Positions 26,085 through 38,761 of a DNA stretch of 64,000 nt are shown in pieces. Below the pieces are notes generated by a model. It did no database searches. It saw only the letters and a program-made list of their open reading frames with translations, and had not been told where the DNA came from. The stretch spans positions 190,292 to 254,291 of the forward strand of contig NW_002476437.1 of NCBI RefSeq assembly GCF_000189635.1, written 5' to 3'. A program made the translations under genes and the position numbers. Origin of the DNA: Tetrahymena thermophila SB210. Taxonomy: Eukaryota; Ciliophora; Oligohymenophorea; Hymenostomatida; Tetrahymenidae. Position 1 is the stretch's first letter, and the number at the start of each line of letters is the position of its first letter.

Positions 26085-28823
26085 TCATTTTTTATTTAAT
26101 TATTCAGAAACCATTGCATTGATTTCATTTTCGCTTATTAAATATTTCTTTGTAGCCTCTTAATCTATTTTATAAGTAGGAAAATTAAAATAAAATCAAT
26201 ACATTTATTAACAATATAATTTATAATTACAATTGAATTCAGGTTGAGGTAAATCGTCAAACTTAAGAATCTCAAATTCATCAGCAAATAAGGCTGGGTT
26301 ATGATCGCTTATTTTACTAACAAGATCGAATCTTTCTATTTTTTTAGTAAATTACTTTTATTATTAAATTAAATTTGCAATAATTTATTACATAAACACA
26401 TGAAGCAAGTCTACAGATAAGACCAAAGATGCTTTGCCTCAGGATTAAAGGAAAGAGCATTCAAATAAAGTCTAGCAGCTTCATCAAAATCTTATTTATA
26501 AGCATGAGCTATACCTAAATTTACCCAAACTCTGACATAGTTAGGTTTAAGCTCAAGAGCTCTGTAGTAAGCATTAATGGCTTCATCTGCCTTTCCAAGC
26601 TGAGCAAGAGTGGCACCAAGTTTGTTCCATAGTGAATAGTTACTAGGGTCATACTTCAAAGCTTCTCTAAATGACTCTACAGAACCTTAGTAATCTCTTG
26701 ATATATATTGCAAGACAGCTAAGCAAACCTTATTTTATTTTAAAATTTATAACATTTAAATTTGATAAAATTTTTTTTGTATTAAATGAAGAAATTAGAG
26801 AGATTTCAATTACATGTAAATCAGCATTTTATGGGAATTGGTTACGAGCAGCATAGAATGCATCGAGCATGTTTTTATTCATATTCTTAATATCATCAGT
26901 GGATAATTCACTATATACTTTATCATCAGGTACTATGTCAGCAGGTATAGGGAAAGCTTTTTACATATCACTTATTAAGTACCATTATTTGAGGAAGCCC
27001 ATGGCCTTAACTTCATCCAAAATATTTGTACATGAAACACCTAAAGCGAGGAAAGTATCTGGGTTTCTATCATCTTTTTGTAAGGCATTCTAAATTTTTT
27101 ATAATAGGTAAGATAATTAATCAATTTAATGAATGTTTAAAAATCTAAATTACTAATAAACAGGCAACAGCTCTTTAATCTTGATCCATTTCTTAGTGCA
27201 ATCTTCCCATTAGTCTCCAAGTGTTAGCGCTGCTGGGAGCGTCAGGATTCTTTTAAATTTGAGCTTCTAAGGCAAGAATAGCATCAAATGGTCTGCCACT
27301 TGCAATAAATTCTAAAGCAAGGTGGAGAGGATTTTCATGTGACATATAAGGATTGGCTTTATTGAAGGCATATCTACCTGAAGCATCTTTGTATAAACTT
27401 TATTCTTCTAAATCACTTGCTTTTTACCATGCTTTGCTTAATTCTTCATAATCTCCTGATTCCTACATATATTTTAAGACATCTTAATATTCCTTGTCCA
27501 ATTTCTCTTCAAATCCTTCTTCATCTTGTCTTTCTTTTTCGTACTCTGATCTATTATTTTAAATTTATTTTTACTAAAATTTTAAATCGAAAAAGCATTC
27601 TTATTTTACATTTTCTATTGCCAATATTATTCTAAATTAAATCCATCATTGTTTTCAGATTGCTTTTACTCTTCCATAGCGTTTTCATAGGCTTTGTTGA
27701 AAACTAAAAATTTTTTTATTTTGTTTGTTATAAAAAGTAATACAAATTATTTAATAAATTCAATTTACTTGCATCAATATCTTTTTAATCTTAATCTGGA
27801 ACTCCTTCTACAATTTCATTACCTTCAATTTTTAGCTGACCAGATTTGAGATGTCCCATGAAGTGCAAAAACTTAGAGTTTTTCATTCTTGGGCTGTCAT
27901 CCTTGGCCATTTTATCAAACAACTCGCCAGCATCATGCTTGATCTTTTGCTACTCGAGCTCAACATTTTCCATTTCGTTTTCCATCATTAATTGCTTTTA
28001 AATATTGTTTCATACTTATTATAATGCCAAATAATTTTTGGAAAATAAAGCTTAAATAATAATGTTAATTATTTTAAAATAATAGCAAGGATAAAAGGGT
28101 AATGCTGTTACTTATGCATATTCTTCAGCTTCTTATTGTAGCTTTAGAGAATCAAATTGCTAGCTCATTAATTTTTCTTATTCTTACATTTATTAAATTT
28201 ACAATGCTTGCTACTATCTGAATTATTCTTGCATCATTTAATCCATCATCATATTTTCATGATGCATCATTTGCTATTATTAAACAAAAGCTTGTTCCAT
28301 TTATAAATTTTGCTAGTGCATTAACATTTATTGTTAGTTAAAGTGTTAATCCATAACTTATTAGTTAGCCATTTCTTCTTTATTTATCATATCAAACTTT
28401 TAATTCATTATTTGCATCATTTAAGCTCTTTCTTGCATAGCATTCTTCATCAGATCACCTTGTTATCCATCGGTTCTGAAACCTTACAATCTATCCCTAT
28501 TTTTTAAATCAAAAGAGTTCTAACCTTAAAAAAAGCAAATAGGACAAATGGAGAGCTTAAAGAATTTAAAATTTATTTCTAATTATTACTAATTCTAAGC
28601 ATTTCCCATGAATAAACTTCCCATTAATCTATTAAAAGGATTTATGTTAACTTGAGAGGAAGACTCGCCATTTACATTACAAGCACCTAATAGAAAATTT
28701 AAAACAATAGATTTAGATCAGAGAGCTCAATGGAATGGTTAAAAAAGTATAATATGTATAAATAATAGGGCGATGATTTTTATAAATAGTTATTTTACCT
28801 CCTGTTAAGATATCACGCATCAT
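26085..28823 (-). CDS. PEX5: Peroxisomal targeting signal 1 receptor PEX5
   Basis: Cytosolic shuttling receptor that binds C-terminal PTS1 peptides and delivers cargo to the peroxisomal docking complex. Exon 1 (28799-28823) splices in phase to exon 2 at 28686, giving MMRDILTGGACN with Cys at residue 11, the position of the conserved ubiquitinated Cys of PEX5 proteins. An NPFNRLMGSLF helix follows, then an unusual Met/Gln-rich stretch (about 28150-28470). A conserved pre-TPR block has RMKNSKFLHFMGHLKSG. The C-terminal half is a run of TPRs (for example PLHLALEFIASGRPFDAI, DTFLALGVSCTNILDEVK, DYQGSVESFREALKYDPS, NLGIAHAYKQDFDEAARL). The last exon, after the acceptor near 26180, ends at TGA 26085. 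At least seven short introns were inferred from phases; the junction around 28560-28620 is unresolved. I saw no clear WxxxF/Y pentapeptide. Confidence 0.92.
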
Positions 28824-30133
28824 TTTTCCTATAATATAAAAATGCTTTGCTTTTATTTAAAATCAATGTTAGTTTTCTATTTATAAAAATTTTAATTTGT
28901 TAAAAAGATAAAATCAAAGGGATTTAATTATTCCTTTTAATATAGCAATCTAATAAAGGATTAATAATAATGAATAATTCTTGTTTAATATGAAAACTGA
29001 TGACGTACGAAACCTCATTTTTTATCAACATATATCATTTTTTTTTTACACATATTACAAAATCTTATTTTCATTTTTATGGTTAACATTCTAAAAGAAT
29101 CATTAAACTTTCTCAAAAAATGCAAATTGATAAATCAAATATCTAATTTTGATAAGATTTATCTTCTAGAAAAATAAATGCCCTTTTCCTACAAATTTAT
29201 TAAAAGAATTTTTTTGATATTTCAAATAGTAATCTTGCAAATTAACAACTTATGTTAAAAACTTTACAAAAGTATTTTATTTTTTTTAAATAAGCTTTTA
29301 GTAACTTTTATAAAAGTAAATTTAATGAAAATTTATTTTCTCCTTAAAAAATTTTTTATAATAAAAAGTATGTTTATAAAAATTATAAATTAAATTATTT
29401 TAAAATATTTCATTTTTTTTATTAAATTCTGATACCCTTTTATTCTAAAAAAATTAGAATTATAAAATTTTATAAACAAATTTAAATTTTATTAGGGGGA
29501 AAATAAATTTAGATTTATTAGATTTTAGAATATTACAAATTAGTAAATGAAATGAAAGAATGGTTATCTGAGCAGAAAAAAAAAATTATTTATATAACAA
29601 TTGAACGAGCTAGAAAATAAGTATTTGCACAAAGCTTATTGAGTTCTTTTTTTGGTTAATAATTAGACCAATTATTTTTGGAATTAGAACATCTATTAAA
29701 TTTAGTAAGTGATTCATAAAAATGAAGAGAATGTATATGAATGAAAGTTTGATTAATAATTTTTAATTCTGAGTATTTTAAAGGAAAAATATATGCAAAA
29801 TAAATGAATGAATACGAAGAAATAAATAATATTTAATATTCAATGATTGAATATTATTTTTTAATAAACTTTTTTGTAAGTTATGATTAGATTAATTGTT
29901 ATTTTTTAAGTAAATAGTTTTGGTGAGTGTTTAGTTAATTTATTATTTGGTTAATTTATTACCATTTTGGTAAGAATCTGTTGATAATAAATGTAGTAAG
30001 AAGTGTTTAGTTAGATACAAAAAATTATTTATGTTTCTAAATTATTTTTAATATAAGTGAAAATTTTTTTTTGATAAATTATTATTGATTGAGATTATTT
30101 ATTTTATATACAATAAACTGTTTTTTTTATTAT
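28824..30133. other. Intergenic region
   Basis: About 1.3 kb of AT-rich DNA between PEX5 and the kinase gene. A 57-residue frame at 29552-29725 (plus) is the longest thing seen and is not convincing. No RNA gene recognised. Confidence 0.5.
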
Positions 30134-31147
30134 TCAATTTAACCAAGGATGATTCAGTATTCCACAAGCGTCTAGTCTTTTTAAAGGGTCTTATTGAATC
30201 ATACCAATAATTAAATCAAATAATAGGTCTTTTTTTTCTAACTCAGTGTTAATCAAATTTTAGTTAAGTGTCTACAAGAAATCTGCTCCGCATTTTTAAA
30301 TTTGTTAGTATTTTTTAGAAGAGGAGTATTCTTTTTCGTATTTTCCTATCATATTTTCCAAAAACACAATATTAAACAAAGCAAATCCCAGAGAAAGAAT
30401 ATCGTTTCCTTTTTCTAGACCCATTTTTACTTCTTATTTTTGAATGGATTCTATCATTTCAGGTGATAAGTACATTTTAACTCTGTTTTTCCATTTAGGA
30501 TAAACATTGATGCTCGTTTAGGTACTCTATGACAGTAAACTTGACGAAAAGGAAGAGTCATGTAATTAACTGTTATCAGTATGGTGGTCTGTATGAATTT
30601 CATATGAATACGCAAAATCAGTCAGCATGAAAACAGGTACTTACTTTTAATCATCTGAAATAAAGCAAAGTATGTTTTCAAGTTTAATATCATTATGAGC
30701 TATATTTTCTCCTTAGTGAAGGTAGTTCAGTGCCGAGGCTACATTTCTCAGTAACTGTCTCACTTCTTCTAAGGAGTATGCAGCGCGCTTCTGTTGTTGG
30801 CTTCTCTCAATAAAATAGTGGAAGGCATCACAAGAGGCTCTTGGGAAGCTAATAGCACATCCACCTCTGTATTACTTGTAATATTCAATCGGACTTAAGA
30901 TATTCTCATGAGAAAGCCGTGAAGCAATGTTGTATTCGTTTTCAATGTCTTTGCAAGAAGATATACACTTTTCGTCATCCCTTAAATGGAGGCATTCTTT
31001 GATGACGAGCTTCTCAACAAACTTGCTCTTTTTAGATTATTTTTCGAATCCTGATACAAGAATTCTGTTTGAGTAAGACAATTCTTCTAAGTCTTAGCAT
31101 GTATCCCGAATATAATTTGAGTGTTAGTTTTTTGGTTGAAATGTCAT
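30134..31147 (-). CDS. Divergent protein kinase-like protein (337 aa)
   Basis: Single exon of 338 codons from ATG 31147 (MTFQPKNQ) to TGA at 30134. Kinase landmarks appear in order: beta-3 Lys in KLVIKE (K50), an alpha-C Glu candidate (E69), catalytic loop HNDIKLEN (151-158) where most kinases have HRD-K-N, a DFA (177-179) in place of DFG, a SPE motif (228-230) in place of APE, an alpha-F Asp in NDILSLGF, and a C-lobe Arg near DPLKRLDA with the terminal HPWL. The Gly-rich loop is not recognisable. Catalytic Lys and both Asp residues are kept, so weak activity is possible, but HRD-to-HND, DFG-to-DFA and the missing Gly loop point to an atypical or pseudo-kinase. The family resembles the expanded soluble kinases of ciliates. 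TAA/TAG encode Gln within it. Confidence 0.88.
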
Positions 31148-33020
31148 TTTACATAAAATCACAATTTATTGATTAATTAATTATTATCAAAACTCAGTAT
31201 GAAAATTTGAGTATTTATATCACCTTTGGTTAGTAAATTGAGCAAAAAAAAATCCAGTTGATTTTAAAATTTGGTTATCCCTCCCCAAGAGTTATGTATT
31301 TGATAAAATTTCAATCAAAAATTAATATGTTTAAATGATAATTTTGATCAAAATCTATTCAAAAATGCATGAAAACCAAACAAAAACTTGTTTTCAGAAA
31401 TAGGAAAATAATAAAAATCAAATAGACACAATATATAAAGCTAACAAACCTTCAAAATGGAGGTAAATGTGCGAAATATGACACTCAATAATGATGCGTA
31501 ATCACTCTTTTATCACTTTGAGCTCATTACTTATCTTATAACTATGTCATCTGACTATCTTTAAGGCTGATTAGTGAGTATTCGAGCTATGTGCAGACGA
31601 TTGGCTCTGGTCAAAACGTAAAGTAAAAAGAATAAAATTTGTTTGAAACAAATTTTGATTTGATTTGATAATGTTTGATAATATTGTAAAAATTGATTGA
31701 GTGATTGCAAAGCATAAAAAATAAAGAAATATTAGATGTTAATCAATGATTTAGTTAGCTGGTAGACATATAAATTTCAAAATTCAAATGATAATAAAAC
31801 AAACGATTTAAAAATAATTAGTAAAATATTTTAATTAATTTTGTGTATTTTTTATCAAAAGCTAAAATTAAATTCTAATTCAAATAGTTCAATTTGAGAA
31901 AATAAAGCATTAAAAGATTGATATCTATCAATACGAATTGATAGCAATAATTAATAGCTTCTTTCATCAATTAAATCAACTAAGTAAATAAAAACATATT
32001 AATTTATCATAGTCTGCCTTATTAAATCTGAAAAGTAAGAGTTTACCTGTTTATTTCTGATAAAATTTTTATCTATTCTAAATCCTTTCTATTAAATTTT
32101 TTTTAAAAAATCTAATAAATTAATTAACTCAAATACCATGTTGATATCTGATATGCATGCTATCTATTTCATAGACATAAAAATAAAAAACTTTTATTTT
32201 TTTAAATTAATTTATGAAGTAATGCTTTTATTAATTCTTATTTATACAAAATATCTAACTAAATAAATAAAATAGAGGATTTAGTATATGTTTTACAAAA
32301 TGACATTTAAGTATTTATGGAGATTTAATAATAATTTGAAAAAGAGAAATTAGATAATTCCAACAACAACTTTTAAAGTGTGTCATATTACAAAAATTTG
32401 ATAGATTGCTTTGAAGAACTATAAAATATAAATACATAAAAATAATGAATTGAAGTAGGATTCATATATCTATAAATTACAAAAATAAAAAATTTATCTT
32501 TTTATTTAAGTAAATAAATCATTTTTTTTCTATTAATAATAAAATAATTTCAATTTTTTATTTAGATGAAACATTTACAATTTAATATTAAAATAAAATT
32601 AAAATACTTAAGATAATTCAGCGAAAGTGAAATACAATAAGTTAAAATGAGCTATTTATTAGTTTTTGAATAGCGTCTATAATAAGAGCATATCTTAAAA
32701 GTTAACTTGTTTATCTATTAAAAACAGGACTTTTTTAATTAATATTAAAGTGATCACCGATAAATAAATAAATTATTCTTTTATTAAAAATAAACTTATT
32801 TGAGAAATTAATTAATTTATTTTATATAGCTTTATCTTATGTGTAATAATGATTAACTCAAATAAATTAATATCTTTAGTATTTTCAATATAAAATTATT
32901 TATGTTTAATAAAAAAATAATAAAATTTAAACATATATAAGATAATATTTACAGTAAATAATTAATAAATTTTAATAATTATATAAATAATTTTGTATAG
33001 AGAGAGAGTGAGTGAGTCAT
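31148..33020. other. Intergenic region with a G+C-richer block
   Basis: About 1.9 kb upstream of the kinase and downstream of INTS3. The stretch 31440-31620 is clearly richer in G+C than its surroundings and might hold a non-coding RNA or the kinase promoter and 5' UTR. The rest is AT-rich, with short GAGA/GAGT repeats at 33000-33017. No coding frame supported. Confidence 0.45.
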
Positions 33021-36000
33021 TCATTATTAAATTTGTAATGTCATTAGATTAGTCTGGTACTGTTTTAACTCAGATTGCTATAATAAAAATATGTTTATTA
33101 TTAATAATAAATCTAATAAAGTATATTAATATATGAATTTGTATAATTACTTATAAGTGTTATGATAATTTATTATAGAGCTTTGGCTCAAAAAATTCTT
33201 TGAATCCTTGCTAATTGAATTTTATACCATATTTCTTCCATGACATGCAATTTTCTAATCAAAATGGAGATTTTATTGTAAGTAGGTATTTTAAATAATA
33301 AAATTAATTACATATTAAAGAAGGCAAGCATTAAGGATTAAACGTTTCTGAAGCTAATAATTTTTTAAATAAACCTAGTAAGACAGATTGATCAACATTT
33401 TTGAGAAGGAACCCAAATTTTTCTCCTTAATTAGTGTCCATAATAAATAAATTCATAATTGTGATCTTTTGATTAGAAAAATTAAGCGAATTTACAGAAT
33501 GTTTGTAATATAAATTGGTTACATCTTTATTTTGCTTCAAAAATTTTGATAAAAAGGAGGATAGATTTCCCCAAAAAGAAAGATTATCATCTATTTAAAC
33601 AAACGGATCAGAAAGGAAAATCAAAATTTCTTTAATAACATTCTCTATGATTTATGGTCTAATTAATTATTTAGAAGTTGCTTTGTAATTAATATCAATA
33701 AAATATCTAAATTAAATTATTAATTACTTCTTTATATTTGTTAACAAATATGATTCATAAATTCTCCAAAAGGAATCTTGCTCATATTCTACCATTGCAA
33801 AAGCTTTAGAGAAGGTTTAATTTAGGTCTGAAGTGAAAGCGAATAGTTTTAAGTTAGTTATAATGGGAACCAGCTCAGTTATAATAAAACTCGAAGAGCA
33901 GTACAAGCAAATAGATTTCATAAACATAAAATTTAGAAAAACAACATCAAAGCTATTAATAACAAGCTAAGAAATATAATAAAAATATTTAAATAAAAAG
34001 TTTTACTTCTGAAAAATATTTATTTACATTTTTGATGAGGGTCTAGAAATTTTTTGGTCCTAAAATTAAGTATATTTTATTCATCTCTTCCTTTACATCA
34101 AATTAAATTTTTGAAGAAGAGTTTTGATTATCTTTAGAGACTATACTTAAATATATTTTTTTTAGTGAAGCTAAAACAACTTGTTTATCTTTTTATAAAT
34201 ATGCGGCTGAGAGTTGTATAAATAAGAAATCAGCCATGTTATTATGTATAATATTCAGCTATTCAAAAATTCCAAACATCATTTTGTAATCTGAGTCATT
34301 TTCTTTTCTATGCGCATCTGCTAATTGATTGATAATCTCCAGACAAGCATTCTCTTAAATAACTAATATTGAATTTAATAACAACGACTATTAAATTTGC
34401 AGCTTAAAATAGATAAATTTTTTTTAATTTAATTGAATTATTGAGTTTTGGAGGATTAAAGAAATTTTAATTATTTTTTATGGCTAAAAAAGAAAAAAAG
34501 ATTTGATAATAATATAAAAAAGCGGGAGTTAAAGCAATTGGTTATAAAAATTGAATTTAAAATTACTTATATTTAAATCATCAAAGTGGGATTGAAATAC
34601 ATTATAAATTAAAGCCGCAGCTGACTAAATCATTACAGCTTCGTTTTTAGAATTTGACTTTGATTTCATTTGTCTGATGAATTCCTAATTCCAAAAAAAA
34701 AACACTTTTATTTCTATATTGAAAACAAAAATGAAATACATTTAAAAATTCTTGCAAATTTTCGATGGATGGATTTTGAGCAAGTTAATTGATTTCATCA
34801 CTAAAGTTTGAATAAAATTCTTGAGGAAGATACATTTCTGCTTAATCTGTGACTTCTATTTCTTCAAATTCTTCTTCTATCTAATCATATTAAGGTTCCA
34901 GTTATTCTTCTATTTCCTCTTCCAAGTTTGGGGTACTACAAGTAACACTGCAAGCAGTATAAGGTTGCTTTGCTTAATTGCTTTATATTTTAAAAATAAA
35001 TGATTTATGTAAAAAATATATTAATGATATTCAATCATTAATGTAAAATTTAACAAAAATATACTGTAATTAATCAATTTTATAATATTTATCTTTGTTA
35101 GAATTATTTAAATATTTTAAAATCAATTTTAAAAGAGTTTTATTAAAATTTATTAAAATCTTTGTAATTGAAAAAAATAATTTACAGTACCTATTTTTAT
35201 TTTTACATGTTAATTTTTTAAAGCTATTTTGGGTTTCAAATTTTTTAAGTTTTTAAAATGCAATTAGAAAATAAATATAATTTACTCTTAAAGTTTGATG
35301 TCACTTGGATTGTAAATGTCGCTAATTTACTGTATATCATTTGAAGTACTTTCTGAGTCATTAAATCTATATGGAGTTTCTACATTTAGAGGATCATATC
35401 CTCTAACATTTTTATATTTGCTAGATATTTTTTCAACCTTTGGTTCTTATGGGATCATTTGCTAGTATGAATACTTTTAATTTTGGACTTCAATGTGGAC
35501 ATCACTTGGATTGTAAAAATTAGAAGAATCTTCTTCTTTCATATCTACGTCATCATCGTCATCATCAAATTTTTATCTGCTAGAAACCTTGAATTAGGTA
35601 TTTTCTGAAATGTAGATTTCATCATCAGAGGAAGAGTTAATGTCAACTTTAACAGATTGAGAAGGGATTGGAAGATTATTAGTAATTGATAATTCATAGA
35701 TTTGATTTCCCGAATTTTATGTGTTATCTAAAAGCTGTCTAATTTCTTTTCTTATGTCGCTTAATGATACTCTCATTAGAATATCATCTATTTTTCTATA
35801 AAAAAGGAATCAATTTATTGTAAAATATTTTATGTTTGTTAAAATTTTAATTTAATTGTTTAATTACATAAACTTTTCTTATTATCCTATTAAGAAGCAT
35901 TTTCTAATTGAATTTCTATATTTATCAGTCTAGGCTGGATTAAACTTTTGGTAGTAAAGAAGTATGAATTCTAGCATTTCTTGAATGATCTTTGGTTCCT

Positions 36001-37578
36001 TAAGACAATTTATAAATTAAAGGCCAGAGATAATAGGCTTAAAATCATCTTGTTCGCTAAAAAAGTAAGATAAAAATATTAATGGTGAGTTTGTTTCATA
36101 AAATATTCACATACTTGTAAAATAGCCAATCATGGAATATTGCTTCTTTAATCTGGGATTTAATGAGGTCTAAATTCTCTGAATTGTTAAGAGCCCATAA
36201 AAATATTTGAGGCTTACAGTCTATACAATTTGGGTTTTGTTGGTTGTTGTTTTGAATTAAAAAACGTATAATATCAACAAATAAAAATTAAATATTGGAC
36301 TCAGGAGTTTTATATTATTTCATAATCCATTTTAGTCTGTATTCGTTTGCACTAGAACTATTTGACTTAAATAAAATTATTTTAATGTTTTCAACAATAT
36401 TAAATCTTAAAATAAATTCTTTTAATAAGAAATGAATGATAGTTTACATATTATATTAATAAAGTATTTCAAAAAAAATGTTTTGAACAATGTAAATAAA
36501 TAAAAAAATTAATTAATTTTCGGTTACACTTAGCATAGGCTCTAGCATATATTCTAGTTTGCAAGGAATTAAAACAGAATATATAAAATATTTTTATTCT
36601 TTCTTAACGTATACATTTTTGATTAACATATCTAAGAGAGTACTAAACAGTTTAATAAAATTAATAAATATTATACAGAATATTTCTAAATTATTATTGT
36701 GGTTACTCGCCATTAGGTTGCACTGTTAGTAAGTCTTTTGTAATTTATTCTAGCTCATCTTTATTGGTATCGGAGAGCAGCCTAACTAAATCTCTACCAA
36801 GAGAGAGACAAGCTATTTTATCATGATTCCAGATAACTTAAATAATTAATATCATGATTTGCTTATATTCGGATAAGCTAGGATCGTCTACGTACATGAA
36901 AATATTTAGTAACTTAATGGTTTTAAAGAATACTAAAATGTTAATTGCTTGAAATGTTTTAATGCTTTCTATATTGTCATAAATTAGAGTTATTATTTTT
37001 GAAAAGTAAGTTAAGTTTCTTTCTGAAAAATCTCCTTAAATAATATTCTTCAGGTAGTAAAAAAAAACTTCATCCAAGCGAAACATTTCATTATATTTCA
37101 GTAGAGTTTCTAAAATGGCCCCAAGTTAGTAAACAGCCTGATCTTTCAAATCGTCAAACTCAAATTGTTATATCTATATAATTATTTATCAAGTCAATTA
37201 AATTAATTAAGCAAATTTTAACTTCTATACCCATATTAATTTGTTTATGAATTCCTCCATCGCTTGAGTTCTTATTGTCTTTAAATATTAGAAGAGCTAG
37301 CAGCGATTAATATAAAAAAGTATTAAATTTTTTAGATTATTTTTCAATTAAATGTTACTTCTTATTCGTTATCTTTACAAAGCAGAATATGGTAAAGAAT
37401 ACCGTGTGATATAAAGTGCATATTTTAATCATTATTTAGAGTCTTTTGTTAAAAAATAGAAATCAAAAATAAATTGGATTGAACATCAATCAAACTTCAA
37501 GAATTTTAATTAAAAACAAAGCTGTACTAATTGCTGAATTTTTCGAGACCTTTCTGCTACAGAAGAATTATTATCCAT
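33021..37578 (-). CDS. INTS3: Integrator complex subunit 3 (INTS3) homologue
   Basis: INTS3 is a HEAT/ARM-like helical subunit of Integrator, which cleaves snRNA and other pol II transcripts; in animals it also scaffolds the SOSS ssDNA-binding complex. About a dozen exons were read. Exon 1 is 37528-37578 (MDNNSSVAERS) and exon 2 is 37359-37442 (ISHGILYHILLCKD). Later landmarks match the family in order: CLSLGRDLVRLLSD near 36760-36800, AIFHDWLFYK near 36120, the helical repeat LQFINCLKEPKIIQEMLEF near 35990, a long acidic Ser-rich linker (about 35300-35700) with two YNPSD motifs, then the conserved C-terminal half (EFYSNFSDEINQLAQNPS; SAAALIYNVFQSHFDDLN; MADFLFIQLSAAYL). The final exon ends LQIQQ then TGA at 33021. 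The splice from the linker to the C-terminal half (about 35000-35280) is inferred and not fully resolved, so two adjacent genes remain a lesser possibility. Confidence 0.82.
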
Positions 37579-38761
37579 AATATGCTTCAGGAAATAGAAC
37601 GAATTGACGAAAATCTATATAAAAAAGAATTATTACACCAAAGAAATAAAAAATTTTGCTATGAAATGCAGATAATAAAATTAGCTGATTGAAAAATGCT
37701 TCTATCAATCAAAGTTATTGATAGTGAGAGAAATGAAAAACAAACATAAGCAAGTTTTTGTTTGTTTTAAATAATATATGCAAATAAATATGCTGACTTA
37801 ATCATGTTCGTTCAAATAATGACAGAGAGAATATTTGTAAATATTATATTCGCTTTTTAAAAATGATTCTAGGACCTAATTATTCTATTCTACTAATTAC
37901 ATATTTATTGTCTACAACCAAAAAAGTAAAAAATCTTATTTTAAAATTAATTAAAAAATACAAAAAAGATTGCCAATCAGATTGTAATTAACTTGTTATT
38001 TACAAATACTACATATAAAGTGCAAAAATAAGCTTATATTTAGTATAAATTATATTCTAATCAAATAAAAAATTGTAATTAATTAAAATATTTTTTTATT
38101 AGAGTTATCATTATTAATTAATATATTTCTAATCAATTTTTCTCTGTTTCAATAAATTAGCATCTAAAATACTAAAAAATTTTATTTTAAAGATAAATGA
38201 ATTTTTATATAATTAGAAAATATTTGAAATACTAGAGTATTTTATTAGCTATCTGTTAATTAGCTTTTTGATGGCAGCATAGCCACAATAAATTTTAATA
38301 GTTATTCAATAAATATGAGAGGTCTTAAATAATAACAAGCCATTTATTTTTATTTAAAATTGATTTAAATATTAGCAAAATTGTTTAAATTAACTACTCT
38401 ATGTGCCAAAAATTAATTGACAAAAATAAAAGAGGAACATTTATTATCCATATTTGAATTGGTTTTTTTATTTAATTTTCATTCAATAAATAATAACTTA
38501 CTCTAATTATTTTTTTAGCTTTCATCATATTTTTAAATAATATCTCTATTAGTTATTTTTAATTTAAATGATAATGAAAATGAAGTATAAAATGGGATAA
38601 GTTATTATTATTGATTGATTGATATAATTTCTATTTTTTATATCCTGCAAAAAGTTATTGATATGAATAAATAAAATAAGTTAAAATTAAAAGATAGAGG
38701 AGATAAATAAATAAATTTTATTTTATATAAAATAATATTATTAAGTTTAAAAATTATGATT
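37579..38761. other. Intergenic region
   Basis: About 1.2 kb of AT-rich spacer upstream of INTS3 and downstream of the coiled-coil gene, with GATT repeats at about 38613-38624. No gene supported. Confidence 0.5.

Noticed and set aside
29552-29725. A 57-residue plus-strand frame in the PEX5-kinase spacer
   Set aside because: Short, no family resemblance, and frames of this length are expected by chance when TGA is the only stop.
33070-33072. TGA as the INTS3 stop
   Set aside because: Reached only by reading into AT-rich intron-like sequence; splicing to the acceptor near 33078 gives a coding-like tail ending at 33021.
33021-35280. Treating the two halves of INTS3 as separate genes
   Set aside because: Both halves match consecutive regions of one INTS3 protein in order and strand, and no convincing start codon or promoter separates them, though the joining splice is not proven.
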